A stretch of 64,000 bases of DNA from Oscillospiraceae bacterium (GTDB taxonomy: Bacteria > Bacillota > Clostridia > Oscillospirales > UBA929): contig WRKO01000006.1 in NCBI GenBank assembly GCA_009782215.1, positions 38,667 to 102,666 on the forward strand. Reading direction: 5' to 3'. The notes under the pieces were generated by a model. It did no database searches and was not told the origin of the DNA. It saw only the letters and a program-made list of their open reading frames with translations. The translations under genes and the position numbers were made by a program. Positions 23,879 through 32,736 of the stretch are shown here, in pieces; the stretch's first letter is position 1, and every line of letters begins with the position of its first letter.

Positions 23879-24501
23879 AAATCATCATCATCGACGACGA
23901 CAGCTTCATCTGCGCCTCGCTCAAGACCATTTTGCAGGCCGACCCCGGCATCGAGGTGGCCGCCTCCGGCACAAGCGGCGAGGAGGCCATCGCGCTGTAT
24001 GACAGCGTCCGCCCGGACATTTTGCTGATGGATATTCAGATGGGCGGCGTCAGCGGGCTGGAGGCGGGCGAACGGATTCTGCAAAAGCACCCGGACGCGA
24101 AAATCCTGCTGCTGACCACCTTTTCAGACAGCGAATACATCATAAAGGCGCTGCGCATGGGCGCGAAGGGGTATCTGATTAAGGAAAACGCCGAGGCCAT
24201 CGCTCCGGCGCTCAAGGCCGTGATGTCGGGGCAGAGCGTGTTCGGAAGCGAAATCGTGGCGAAGCTGCCGGGGTTTTTAGACAGCCACCGGAAGCCCGAC
24301 CTGTCCGGCCGCAGCATCGGCGGGCGCGAGACGGACATCATAGAGCTGGTGGCAAAGGGGCTGAACAACAAGGAGATTGCGGACGCCCTTTTCCTGAGCG
24401 AGGGCACGGTGCGGAATTACCTCAGCATCATCCTTGAAAAGCTGGATTTGAGGGACAGGACGCAGTTGGCGGTGTATTACCTCAATCTGCCAGCGTCCTG
24501 A
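23875..24501 (+). CDS. Response regulator, NarL/LuxR family
   Basis: 208 residues. The receiver domain has the acidic pair DDD at residues 7-9, phospho-acceptor Asp53 in LLMDIQMGG, Thr in LLLTTFSD and Lys in GYLIKEN. The C-terminal LuxR helix-turn-helix reads GRETDIIELVAKGLNNKEIA and LSEGTVRNYLSIILEKL. The GTG start is translationally coupled to the kinase gene. The last 20 bases overlap the convergent nucleoside hydrolase gene. Confidence 0.9.
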   Translation: MKIIIIDDDSFICASLKTILQADPGIEVAASGTSGEEAIALYDSVRPDILLMDIQMGGVSGLEAGERILQKHPDAKILLLTTFSDSEYIIKALRMGAKGYLIKENAEAIAPALKAVMSGQSVFGSEIVAKLPGFLDSHRKPDLSGRSIGGRETDIIELVAKGLNNKEIADALFLSEGTVRNYLSIILEKLDLRDRTQLAVYYLNLPAS

Positions 24502-25390
24502 ACAAATCGGTGAAAATCGCGTCCCGGTCTACGCGCTCGATGACCCGGCACGGCCGCCGGCTCTCGTCAAACGTATAGGTGTGATTGTACCCGCAAATGG
24601 GGGAGGGGACAATCCGCCCGTCCATAAACGCCGGGTCGGTGAACCACGCGACGGCGGCGACGTCCCAAATCACCCGGCTCCACGCCGTCCCGCCCGCGTA
24701 GCCGGCCACCTCGTCGCCGACATGGCTCACCAGATAGTCGCACAGCGCGTTTTTCCCGCGCAGCCAGCAGTCCAGCTCGGGGCCCGTGGTGCGAAGCTCC
24801 GACACCACGCCCATGCAGGGGAGCTGGATGACCGGGGCGCCGGAATCAAAGACGGCGCGCGCCGCGGCCACGTCCTGCTGCATATTGAACTCCCGCGTAT
24901 CCGGCCAGTGTCTGGCGTGACCGCCCAGCCAGACGACGGCGCACCGCTCCGCCATAGACGGATCCAGCAGCAGCGCCGAGGCGACGTTGGTAATCGCGCC
25001 GATGGCGATGATATACAGCAGCCCGTCCTCCGGCCCGGCTTTGGAAAGCCGAACCAGCTCCCTCGCGGCGGGACTGACGACCGGGGTCGCTTCGTCGGGC
25101 AGATACGTCTCGGAGCCTTCAAACACGGGAATCTCCCCGCGGCCCGTCAGACGCAGAATGTGCAGAATTTCCTCATAGCTCAGGCGCATCCCTTCCGCGG
25201 GGCTTTTGGACTTCTCGTTGTGGAACGGCGCGGCCGTCAGCGCCGGAATGTCGAATATCTCCGGCTTTTTGAGCATATACGCCAGCGCGAACTGGTCGTC
25301 GATTTCGTTGTACGCGTCTGTGTCAAGCACGGCGCGCACGCGTCCCTCCGGGCGTTCCAGCCGGCGGAGCAGGGTTTCGTTGGTCATCAT
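24482..25390 (-). CDS. Inosine/uridine-preferring nucleoside hydrolase family protein
   Basis: Cytoplasmic N-ribohydrolase of about 302 residues. The calcium-binding signature is near the N-terminus (LDTDAYNEIDDQFAL), and the supporting Asp/His region appears at AWSRVIWDVAAVAW. Such enzymes split nucleosides into base and ribose for salvage. GGAGG at 25396-25400 points to ATG 25390 or 25387 rather than the TTG at 25402. It stands alone between a two-component operon and an HDOD gene. Substrate preference cannot be read from the sequence. Confidence 0.85.
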   Translation of the reverse strand: MMTNETLLRRLERPEGRVRAVLDTDAYNEIDDQFALAYMLKKPEIFDIPALTAAPFHNEKSKSPAEGMRLSYEEILHILRLTGRGEIPVFEGSETYLPDEATPVVSPAARELVRLSKAGPEDGLLYIIAIGAITNVASALLLDPSMAERCAVVWLGGHARHWPDTREFNMQQDVAAARAVFDSGAPVIQLPCMGVVSELRTTGPELDCWLRGKNALCDYLVSHVGDEVAGYAGGTAWSRVIWDVAAVAWFTDPAFMDGRIVPSPICGYNHTYTFDESRRPCRVIERVDRDAIFTDLFRTLAD

Positions 25391-25420
25391 CGTCGCCTCC
25401 AAACAGTTTGTATTTTTTCG

Positions 25421-25432
25421 GAAGATATCTTC
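25421..25432. promoter_or_regulatory. Possible operator palindrome between divergent genes
   Basis: GAAGATATCTTC is a perfect 12-bp palindrome in the divergent gap between the nucleoside hydrolase gene and the HDOD gene promoter. Its position suits a repressor site, but chance is not excluded. Confidence 0.3.
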
Positions 25433-25443
25433 GCGTTTCCGCC

Positions 25444-25472
25444 TTGAATTTTGTTGGGCGTTCTGATATACT
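25444..25472 (+). promoter_or_regulatory. Promoter of the HDOD protein gene
   Basis: TTGAAT (25444-25449), 17-nt spacer, TATACT (25467-25472), followed by an 80-nt leader with a GC-rich partial inverted repeat (CGGGGC...GCCCCG-like) before the GGGGGG ribosome site. Confidence 0.65.
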
Positions 25473-25558
25473 GAAAAGTAGCGGCGGGGCCGGAGCGGTC
25501 TTGACCCCGCGCCTGAAACGGTTTACCAATTCAAATCATATAGCTTGGGGGGTACAAC

Positions 25559-26800
25559 ATGGACTTGCTGGTGACGCCAAAGCCCATATTCCACAGAACC
25601 AAAGAGGTCTACGCGTATTATCTCTCCTTCCAAATCGGCAACGCGCTGCTCTCGGAGGGCAAGTCTTTTGCCTTTGAAAACGAGATGCACTCTCCGTTCT
25701 TCGACTTTGTCAATCAAATCGGGCTGGAGGCGCTGACCTCCAATCTGCCCATCTTCATCCCCGTGACCTCCGTGCATCTGGCGACCGACCTTGAGCATAC
25801 CTGCAAGGTAGACCATTCCCGCGTCGTCCTGCTGATGGCCAAGAAGGTGGAGCTTTCCCCCTTCAACCTGCAAAGAATCACCCATCTGCGGGAAAACGGC
25901 TTCAAGACGGCTTTCATCCACCGGGACGACTATGACGCGATGGGGAACTTCTTCCCGCAGCTCGACTACATCTTCAACAACGGGGATATTTCCTCCCTGC
26001 GGATGATTGACGGGAAGATTCGCAAGGTGTTTGCCCGCACCAAGGTCATCGCCAGAGGCATCGACTCCGATTCGGCGTTCAACAGGGCCGTTTTGCAGGG
26101 CGTGGAGCTGCTTCAGGGCCAGTTTTACAAGACCGTCGCCGTCGTCCGTGACAACAAGGTATCGCCGCTGAAGGTCAACTACATCCAACTGCTCAACCAA
26201 GTCAGCCAAGAGGACTTCGAGCTGGACAAGTTCGCCGGAATCGTCCAGAGGGACACCGCGCTGGCCATCCAGTTCCTCAAGATGGTCAATTCCTCCCATG
26301 TGCGCGGGAGCAACATCACCAGCCTGCGTCACGCCGCCGCGCTGCTGGGCCAGAAGGAAATCAAGAAATGGGTCACAACCGCCGTCACCACCACGCTGGG
26401 ACAGGAAAGCCCCGGCGAGGTGACCCGCCTTTCGATGATTCGCGCCAAGTTCTGCGAAAACCTGTCCGGCTTGTTTGAAATGGCCGTCCACAAGGACAAC
26501 CTCTTCCTGATGGGGCTGTTCTCGGTGCTGAACGTCATTCTGGAAATGCCGATTGAACAGGCGCTGACGATGGTGTTCGTGCCGGAGCCAATCAAGGTGG
26601 CGCTGCTCGGCGGGCAGAACGACTTCAGAAGGATATACGACTTCGTCCGGCTCTACGAGGAAGGCGAATGGACGGAGGTTTCCCGCATCGCCCTCATCCA
26701 GCACATGAACATCGTGGACATCTTCAACGCCTACAACAACGCGCTGAAATGGTACGGCGAGCTGATCTCCCTGCAAGTAGGCGACAGCGTCACGGAGTAG
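25559..26800 (+). CDS. HDOD domain protein with degenerate EAL-like N-terminus (YuxH-like)
   Basis: 413 residues. The first 200 resemble an EAL-type barrel (start KPIFHRTKEVYAYYL, in place of the usual RQPIFD...V.AYELL), but the catalytic EAL/EVL motif and metal-binding acids are not seen, so it probably does not cut cyclic di-GMP. Residues 205-400 form an HDOD domain (RDTALAIQFLKMVNSSHVRG, then SLRHAAALLGQKEIKKWV). Proteins of this build are thought to be signalling scaffolds. It has its own promoter and strong ribosome site. Partner and signal are unknown. Confidence 0.75.
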   Translation: MDLLVTPKPIFHRTKEVYAYYLSFQIGNALLSEGKSFAFENEMHSPFFDFVNQIGLEALTSNLPIFIPVTSVHLATDLEHTCKVDHSRVVLLMAKKVELSPFNLQRITHLRENGFKTAFIHRDDYDAMGNFFPQLDYIFNNGDISSLRMIDGKIRKVFARTKVIARGIDSDSAFNRAVLQGVELLQGQFYKTVAVVRDNKVSPLKVNYIQLLNQVSQEDFELDKFAGIVQRDTALAIQFLKMVNSSHVRGSNITSLRHAAALLGQKEIKKWVTTAVTTTLGQESPGEVTRLSMIRAKFCENLSGLFEMAVHKDNLFLMGLFSVLNVILEMPIEQALTMVFVPEPIKVALLGGQNDFRRIYDFVRLYEEGEWTEVSRIALIQHMNIVDIFNAYNNALKWYGELISLQVGDSVTE

Positions 26801-26869
26801 GGGCCGCCGGCTACGCGGACATTGCCGTCAGACAAACGGGGGAGAAGCAAACAGAAGGGTTGGGAAAAC

Positions 26870-27574
26870 ATGACAAACAAGTTTACACCGGAAGTGCAGG
26901 AAAAAATCAAATCTTATGTTTATAGGCTGATTGACCCGCGGAACGGCAATACCTTTTATGTCGGCAAAGGCAATGGCAACAGGGTCTTTGAGCATATGAA
27001 CGGCGTATGCGACAAAGATAATCCCAGTGAGAAAATAGGAATCATTAACGGGATTAGAGCGCAAGGGCTAGAGGTGCTTCATGTTATCCACAGACACGGA
27101 TTAGATGATAAAACCGCCCTTGAAGTTGAAGCTGCATTGATTGACGCTTATCCGGGACTATCCAATGAAATTAGAGGACATAACAGTGACCTCGGCGCTA
27201 AGAACGCATATCAAATTCAAGAATACTACGGGGCTGAGGTCATTGAAGCAATACCTGAAAAATGTATTCTTATAAAAATACGGCAAGAGGTTGTCGAGCA
27301 GCGTGACGGCAGTATATATGAAACCGTAAGAGCCGCTTGGAAATTAAGTAGAGCCAAAGCGGAACGGGCGGATTATGTGTTTGCGGTATGCAATGGGCTG
27401 GTCAAAGGCATTTATACAGACCTAAAATGGAGCGAAGAAGAGGCTCGTTCTGGAAGATTGAAATTTGACGGCGTTCAGGCAACGGGATTAGAAGAAAAGT
27501 ATATTGGCAAAAGAATCCCTCTGAAATACAGCAAAAAAGGCACCGCGAACCCTTGTCAATATGTAAATTGTTAG
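26870..27574 (+). CDS. GIY-YIG domain protein (LEM-3-like)
   Basis: 234 residues from ATG 26870. The N-terminal part has the GIY-YIG core in the LEM-3-like form: YVYRLIDPRNGNTFYVGKGNGNRVFEH, here with residues 16-42, followed by a conserved Glu in ALEVEAALIDAYPGL. The C-terminal half has no recognised domain. The gene is visibly richer in A and T than its neighbours and has a weak ribosome site, both signs of recent arrival. It lies between unrelated genes with 3 nt to the convergent PlsC gene. It could be a nuclease of a mobile or defence element, or a standalone domestic protein; there is no second element gene beside it. Confidence 0.7.
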   Translation: MTNKFTPEVQEKIKSYVYRLIDPRNGNTFYVGKGNGNRVFEHMNGVCDKDNPSEKIGIINGIRAQGLEVLHVIHRHGLDDKTALEVEAALIDAYPGLSNEIRGHNSDLGAKNAYQIQEYYGAEVIEAIPEKCILIKIRQEVVEQRDGSIYETVRAAWKLSRAKAERADYVFAVCNGLVKGIYTDLKWSEEEARSGRLKFDGVQATGLEEKYIGKRIPLKYSKKGTANPCQYVNC

Positions 27575-27577
27575 CCG

Positions 27578-28834
27578 CTATTGGTTCGCGGCCGGCGCGC
27601 AGAAGCCGCTGTTGCGGCCCGGGGTCATCTGAATCTGCGGGGCGAAGCGCCAATAGGCGCACTCCGCCATCGCGGCGTATTTGGAGCAGAGGCGTCCGTC
27701 CTCGGGCAGAAAGGCGTAAAAGACGCCCTGTATGTTGATTTGAAACTGGTCGCCCGGGTCAAACGGGACGGCGGGGACGGCGCTGATGGGGATAAACAGC
27801 TTGGTTTGCTCTCCCAGCAGCTCTCCCTCATACCGCCAGCCGTCCGGTTCCAGCGACAGCGAGCCTTGTCCGCACGGCTCCAGCCCTTTGCCGGGGCTGA
27901 GGGCCGTTTTGACGCGTACGGGGATGACGACCGGCGCCATATCCTCATGCAAAAACCGCATTTCCCGCAGGGTTTGTTCCCGGTACCAAGACTGCACGTC
28001 CTCCGGCGCGGCGCTGTCCGGCGCGCAAACCAGCTTCGCCGAGCTGTCCATCGCGGCGGCGTTGCCGCAGGCGGTGCAGCGGATGGCGCAGCCCTCCGTT
28101 TCCAGCGTCAGCTCCCGGTCGCACTTGGGACACCAATACAAAATGTTGTGCAAGCCTTCGGCGAGACGCTTGAGGCCGAAGGTGCGGAGCGGCTTGGGCG
28201 GCGGGGGGCTGTCCGCGCCGCTGAGACGGGCGTCGATGCGTTGGTTGATGCCGTCCACCGTCAGCGAGCGGGTTTCCTCGGCGGAGAAAAGGTTGGCCAG
28301 CGTCACCCGCACGCGGCCGAAACGGAAGCCCTTGCGCCAAAACGGCATACAGACATACGAGCCTTCGAGGCGGCAGCTCAGAACCGGCGTTTCCAGCTTT
28401 TGAATCAGCTTGCCCGCGGCCTTGTGCATCCCCATATAGTCGCCCGCCACGGTGCAGCGGCCTTCCGGGAAGAGCAGGATTCGCCCGCCCCGTTTCAGCA
28501 CGGCTTTCAGCCCGATGACGGCGCGGACGTCCGGGTCAAACAGGTTTTTGGGGATACAGCCCATCAGGGGGAGAAACCAATTCAGCGGGCGGTAGAAGAA
28601 AAATTTCTGCGCCGCCAGCGCGTTGAGCCGCCGGGGATACACCGCCAGCATGACCAGCAGGAAGTCCATAAACGACACATGGTTGCTCACGACGATGAAC
28701 GGGCCCTTGGGCGGGTCGAAGGCGCTCCGGTCAACCTTCAGGCGGAAGAAGCATTTCAGAAACGGGTAAAAGAGGAGGTAGACGATAAAATAAATCAGCC
28801 CGTTGGGTTTTTTCACGCCCGCTTTTTTCTTCAT
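27578..28834 (-). CDS. 1-acyl-sn-glycerol-3-phosphate acyltransferase (PlsC) with C-terminal zinc ribbon
   Basis: 418 residues, membrane-associated. The PlsC active site reads NHVSFMD (His and Asp of H-x4-D), with the glycerophosphate motif FPEGRCT further on. It would place the second acyl chain of phosphatidic acid. Ordinary PlsC ends near residue 240; this one continues about 180 residues with a four-Cys zinc ribbon (CPKC...CTAC) and a beta-rich tail, whose role is unknown. Its ATG overlaps the stop of the symporter gene upstream by four bases. Confidence 0.83.
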   Translation of the reverse strand: MKKKAGVKKPNGLIYFIVYLLFYPFLKCFFRLKVDRSAFDPPKGPFIVVSNHVSFMDFLLVMLAVYPRRLNALAAQKFFFYRPLNWFLPLMGCIPKNLFDPDVRAVIGLKAVLKRGGRILLFPEGRCTVAGDYMGMHKAAGKLIQKLETPVLSCRLEGSYVCMPFWRKGFRFGRVRVTLANLFSAEETRSLTVDGINQRIDARLSGADSPPPPKPLRTFGLKRLAEGLHNILYWCPKCDRELTLETEGCAIRCTACGNAAAMDSSAKLVCAPDSAAPEDVQSWYREQTLREMRFLHEDMAPVVIPVRVKTALSPGKGLEPCGQGSLSLEPDGWRYEGELLGEQTKLFIPISAVPAVPFDPGDQFQINIQGVFYAFLPEDGRLCSKYAAMAECAYWRFAPQIQMTPGRNSGFCAPAANQ

Positions 28835-30240
28835 AGCGATTGCAGCGCGGCGTCCTTTTCCTCCTCACTGCCCTCCAAAGCGGCCAAAACCTCCTCGTGT
28901 TTTTCTTTGTTCAAACGGTACCGCGTGCAGATAAACACGCCGAACGACAGCAGAATCAGCGGCGCCAGCGCCATGCACCAGACGATGGAGGTCTGCGCCG
29001 AACGGGACTGCTGGAGAATGACCTCGCCGACCGCCGGCTCCTTGAACCCCGCCGCGCCGATGATGAACATGACGGCGGCGATGCCCAGCGCCTGAGCGAC
29101 GGTATTGACAAAGTTGGCGATGCCGGAAAACGCCCCGGCGTCGCGCACGGAGAACTTGAGGTGCCCGGCGTCCACCACATCGCCGAAAATGGCGTGGGGA
29201 ATCAGCCCCGGCCCGCTGATGCCGAAGCCCAGCACGGCCCCCAGCACGTAAATCTGGATGGGGCTGGTGTTGGGCTGGATGAAAAACAGATAGAGCGCCC
29301 CGGTAATCCAAATCAGGGAGCCTACGATATAGACCGTCATCTTGCCGGTTTTGCGAATCATCATCATATACACCGGCAGCGCGACAATCTGCATCCCGAA
29401 CATAATCGCCGCCCCCAGCAGGCCGACGATGTTGCCCTCGCCCCGCGCCGTCACGTCGCTGCAAAAGACAAAATCGACATAGAAGAAAAACAGCGCGCTC
29501 ATCACCGCCATCGTCATCTGGCAGCACAGGTAAATCCATAAGTACTGTCTGAACGTCTTGAGGCGGAACGGCCGGATGAGGTCGGGCAGGGAGAATTTTT
29601 CGGCTTTTTGGGGCGGCGGGATGCCCTCCTTGGCAAAGAGCGCGGTGACGCCGACGCAGAGCATGAACATCGAGCCGAAGAGCAGGCTCATCACGATGTA
29701 GCCGTCATGGCCCTCAAAGGCGTTGACAATCATCCCCGGCATGGCGACGCAGACGATGGAGGCAAAGATGGAAAAGCCCAGCCGCACCGACGTCATTTTG
29801 GCCCGCTCGGTATAGTCCTCGGTAATCTCGCTCGCCAGCGAAAAATAGGGAATCATAATCGACGACTGCACCAGACAGTAGAAGAGATAGGAAATCAGAG
29901 CCGCCCAGAAGCGAATCATCATGCTGGGGTTGCCGTGGGGGTAAAACATGAGGAACATAGACAGGACAATCAGCGGCGCGCAGATGAGCATCGAACGCCG
30001 CCGCGTACCGTAGCGGACGCGCATTTTATCGGAGATGAACCCCAGCGGCGGGTCGATGACCGCGTCGAATATACGGGCAATCATCATAATAATCCCCGCC
30101 ATATACGGCGGCATCCCGACCGCCAGAACGATATAGCCCGGATAGAGGAAATTGACGATGTTGAACGACCCGCCGCCAAAGATGTCGCCGGCCCCAAACG
30201 CCAGAATCCGGCGCATGGACAAGCCCTTTTGCTGCTTCAT
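28831..30240 (-). CDS. GPH family (MelB-like) MFS sugar:cation symporter
   Basis: 469 residues with about 12 transmembrane helices. The first helices carry GAGDIFGGGSFNIVNFLYPGY and the cytoplasmic loop RIFDAVIDPPLGFISDKMRVRYGTRR, both diagnostic of the glycoside-pentoside-hexuronide symporters. It would import a sugar or glycoside with H+ or Na+. No glycosidase is adjacent, and the neighbours are phoU and plsC, so the substrate is not predictable. The start lies four bases inside the phoU stop region (30237-30240), so phoU, this gene and plsC form one chain. Confidence 0.85.
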   Translation of the reverse strand: MKQQKGLSMRRILAFGAGDIFGGGSFNIVNFLYPGYIVLAVGMPPYMAGIIMMIARIFDAVIDPPLGFISDKMRVRYGTRRRSMLICAPLIVLSMFLMFYPHGNPSMMIRFWAALISYLFYCLVQSSIMIPYFSLASEITEDYTERAKMTSVRLGFSIFASIVCVAMPGMIVNAFEGHDGYIVMSLLFGSMFMLCVGVTALFAKEGIPPPQKAEKFSLPDLIRPFRLKTFRQYLWIYLCCQMTMAVMSALFFFYVDFVFCSDVTARGEGNIVGLLGAAIMFGMQIVALPVYMMMIRKTGKMTVYIVGSLIWITGALYLFFIQPNTSPIQIYVLGAVLGFGISGPGLIPHAIFGDVVDAGHLKFSVRDAGAFSGIANFVNTVAQALGIAAVMFIIGAAGFKEPAVGEVILQQSRSAQTSIVWCMALAPLILLSFGVFICTRYRLNKEKHEEVLAALEGSEEEKDAALQSL

Positions 30241-30908
30241 CTGTCTACCCCGTTCGCTCCTTTTTTAACGCGCTTCCCGGTGATGGAGAAAACGACGCTC
30301 TCGGCGATGTTGACCGCGTGGTCGCCAATCCGCTCGAAATATTTGGCCACCATCATCAAGTCCACCGCCTGTTCCCCGTCCGCGGTGCCGTCTCGGATGT
30401 GTTGAATCCAGCTATTTTTCACCGTGGTAAACAAATCGTCCACCATGTCGTCCGACGCGATGACCGCCCGGGCCAGAACCGCGTCCCCTTCGACAAAGGC
30501 CTTGACGCTGTCGGTGACCATCTTGGACGTGGCCACGGCCATTTCCGGGATATGCTCCAGCTTTTTGGTGTATTTGCTGCCCGCCAGCAGCAGGGTCAGT
30601 TCGGAGATGTCGGCGGCGTGGTCGCCGATTCTCTCCATGTCGGTAATCATTTTCAGCGCCGACGAAATCAGGCGCAAATCCCGCGCCACCGGCTGCTGCT
30701 GGAGCAGCAGCTTGAGACAGAGCGCCTCGATGTCCTTCTCCTGCCGGTCAATCTCGGCGTCGAAGGCTATGGCCTGATTGGCCAGCGCGACGTCCTGCGT
30801 TTCAAGCGCGTCCACCGCCAGCGTGATGGCCTTGCCAATCATCGCGCCCATTTCAATCAGCATCTCGTTGAGCAGCGAGAGCTGGGCCTCGAATCGACTC
30901 CTTATCAT
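30237..30908 (-). CDS. phoU: Phosphate signalling protein PhoU
   Basis: About 223 residues forming two repeated three-helix PhoU domains; each contains the metal-site pattern around DMERIGDHAADI and FERIGDHAVNI. PhoU dampens phosphate uptake and PhoR signalling. The start at 30908 follows GGGGAGGG with a 5-nt gap; a longer reading to 30962 overlaps the phosphoglucomutase gene. No pst transporter genes are adjacent. The gene has its own promoter inside the end of the upstream gene. Confidence 0.9.
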   Translation of the reverse strand: MIRSRFEAQLSLLNEMLIEMGAMIGKAITLAVDALETQDVALANQAIAFDAEIDRQEKDIEALCLKLLLQQQPVARDLRLISSALKMITDMERIGDHAADISELTLLLAGSKYTKKLEHIPEMAVATSKMVTDSVKAFVEGDAVLARAVIASDDMVDDLFTTVKNSWIQHIRDGTADGEQAVDLMMVAKYFERIGDHAVNIAESVVFSITGKRVKKGANGVDR

Positions 30909-30933
30909 CCAATCCCTCCCCGTTATGCTTGCT

Positions 30934-30962
30934 ATTATAGCACGCCTAGCGCGGAGGCGCAA
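30934..30962 (-). promoter_or_regulatory. Promoter of the phoU operon
   Basis: Minus-strand TTGCGC (30957-30962), 17-nt spacer, TATAAT (30934-30939), overlapping the last codons of the phosphoglucomutase gene. Confidence 0.6.
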
Positions 30963-32674
30963 GGGGGGTCGGCCAGCCGCTCCGCGCGCGCTATGTACTG
31001 GTTGAGCTTCGCCTCCAGCTCGGCCTTGCTCCCGGCCTTGGTCATCACGTAAACCTTCAGCTTAGGCTCCGTGCCGGACGGGCGGACGAGGAAGAGGGTG
31101 CCGTCCTCAAGCGTGAAGGACAGAACGTCGGAGCCGGACGGCGGGCGTTTGTCGGTCAGGTAATCCCGCGCGGAGACGACGCTCACGCCGGCGATTTCAG
31201 TAAGGGGAGCCTCCCTCAGACGGGCCATCAGGCTTTGCATTTGCTCCATGCCGTCCTTGCCCGGCATGACGAGGTTGACCGTCTGCTCGCCGTAATGGCC
31301 GTGCTTGGCAAACAGCGCGTCCAGCGCGTCGGAGAGCGTCATGCCCTTGGCGGCGTAATAGGCGGCCATCTGGGCAATCAGCATCGACGCGACGACGGCG
31401 TCCTTATCCCGCGCTTGGTCGCCCGCGAGGTAGCCGTAGGATTCCTCGTAAGCCAGAATAAACCGTTCGCCGCCCGCTTCCAGCTCTTTGATTTTCTCCG
31501 CCATGAACTTAAAGCCGGTGAAGGTGTCGTGCCACGGAACGCCCGCGTCCTCGGCGACGGCGGCGGCCATCGGCGTGGTGACGATGGTTTTGATAAAGAC
31601 GGGCTTATCGGGCATCACGCCGTTTTCGCGGCGGGCCCGGATGATGTAATCGAGCAGCAAAACGCCGGTTTGGTTGCCGGAAACGGGGATGAACGCTTCC
31701 GGCTCTCCGGGGCGGGAGACTTGAATCATAATGCCCACCCGGTCGGCGTCGGGGTCGGTGCCGATGATGAGGTCGGCGCCCTCGCGCCGCGCCAGCTCAA
31801 CGGCGAGGGCAAAGCCCTCCTTGTCCTCAGGGTTGGGCGACTTGACGGTGGGGAAATTGCCGTCCGGCGTCATCTGCTCCTCCACGCAGAGGATGTTCTC
31901 AAAACCGGCGCGGCGCAGGATGCGCGGTACCAGCTCCCTGCCGCAGCCGTGGAAGGGGGTGTAGATGATTTTCATCTCCTTGGCGGCGCGGCGGGTCTGC
32001 TCCCCGGCAAGGCTTTGGGTGAAGACCTCGTCAAGGTAGGCGGCGTCGGTTTCCTCGCCCATCATGGTCAGCAGGCCGCGCGCCAGCGCCTCGTCCGGGT
32101 CAATCAGCTTGACGCCCTCGAAGACGGAGACCTTGTCCCGTTCGCGGGCGACAACCTCGGCGTGGCGGGGCGGAAGCTGCGCGCCGTCCGACCAGTAGAC
32201 CTTGTAGCCGTTGTATTCCTTGGGGTTGTGCGACGCGGTGATGTTGATGCCCGCCGCGCAGCCGTAGCGCCGGATGGCAAACGACAGCTCCGGCGTGGGG
32301 CGGGGGCCGTCGAAAAGGCGCGCGGCGACGCCGTTGGCGGCAAGGACGCAGGCCGCCTCGAGGGCAAACGCCTCGGAGTTGTTGCGGGTGTCGTAGCAGA
32401 CGGCGACGGCGGGCGGCTGCGCGGCGTTCCCGCCGCCCTCCTTCAGCACCAGCTCGGCAAACGCCTGCGTGGTGCGGCGCACGATATGGCGGTTCATGCG
32501 GCGCAGGCCGGTCTGCATGACGCCGCGCAGCCCCGCCGTGCCAAACTCCAGCGGCGCGAAAAACCGCTCCTCGATTTCCTTGGGGTCGTCCGCGACGGCC
32601 AGCAGCTCCGCCCGTTCGCTCTCGCTCAGAGCCGGGCTGTCAAGCCATTGTTGGTAGTGTTGTTGCGCTGTCAT
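30935..32674 (-). CDS. Phospho-sugar mutase (phosphoglucomutase/phosphomannomutase)
   Basis: 579 residues, the PgcA length. The phosphoserine loop reads ITASHNPKEYNGYK, the magnesium loop DPDADRVG, the sugar loop EESYGYL and the phosphate-binding loop RPSGTEPKLK. It interconverts glucose-1-phosphate and glucose-6-phosphate (and possibly mannose phosphates), linking the maltodextrin supply to cell-wall and polysaccharide precursors. The start follows AGGAAAGG. Standalone gene, normal length. Confidence 0.92.
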   Translation of the reverse strand: MTAQQHYQQWLDSPALSESERAELLAVADDPKEIEERFFAPLEFGTAGLRGVMQTGLRRMNRHIVRRTTQAFAELVLKEGGGNAAQPPAVAVCYDTRNNSEAFALEAACVLAANGVAARLFDGPRPTPELSFAIRRYGCAAGINITASHNPKEYNGYKVYWSDGAQLPPRHAEVVARERDKVSVFEGVKLIDPDEALARGLLTMMGEETDAAYLDEVFTQSLAGEQTRRAAKEMKIIYTPFHGCGRELVPRILRRAGFENILCVEEQMTPDGNFPTVKSPNPEDKEGFALAVELARREGADLIIGTDPDADRVGIMIQVSRPGEPEAFIPVSGNQTGVLLLDYIIRARRENGVMPDKPVFIKTIVTTPMAAAVAEDAGVPWHDTFTGFKFMAEKIKELEAGGERFILAYEESYGYLAGDQARDKDAVVASMLIAQMAAYYAAKGMTLSDALDALFAKHGHYGEQTVNLVMPGKDGMEQMQSLMARLREAPLTEIAGVSVVSARDYLTDKRPPSGSDVLSFTLEDGTLFLVRPSGTEPKLKVYVMTKAGSKAELEAKLNQYIARAERLADPPCASALGVL

Positions 32675-32736
32675 ATCGGTTCATCCTTTCCTGCGGCGGC
32701 GAAATTGTTCCGCCATACGTTGTTTTGAAAAAATAG

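Noticed and set aside
24581..25447. Long plus-strand frame opposite the nucleoside hydrolase gene
   Set aside because: It is the mirror of a GC-rich coding gene; the minus-strand protein has clear family motifs.
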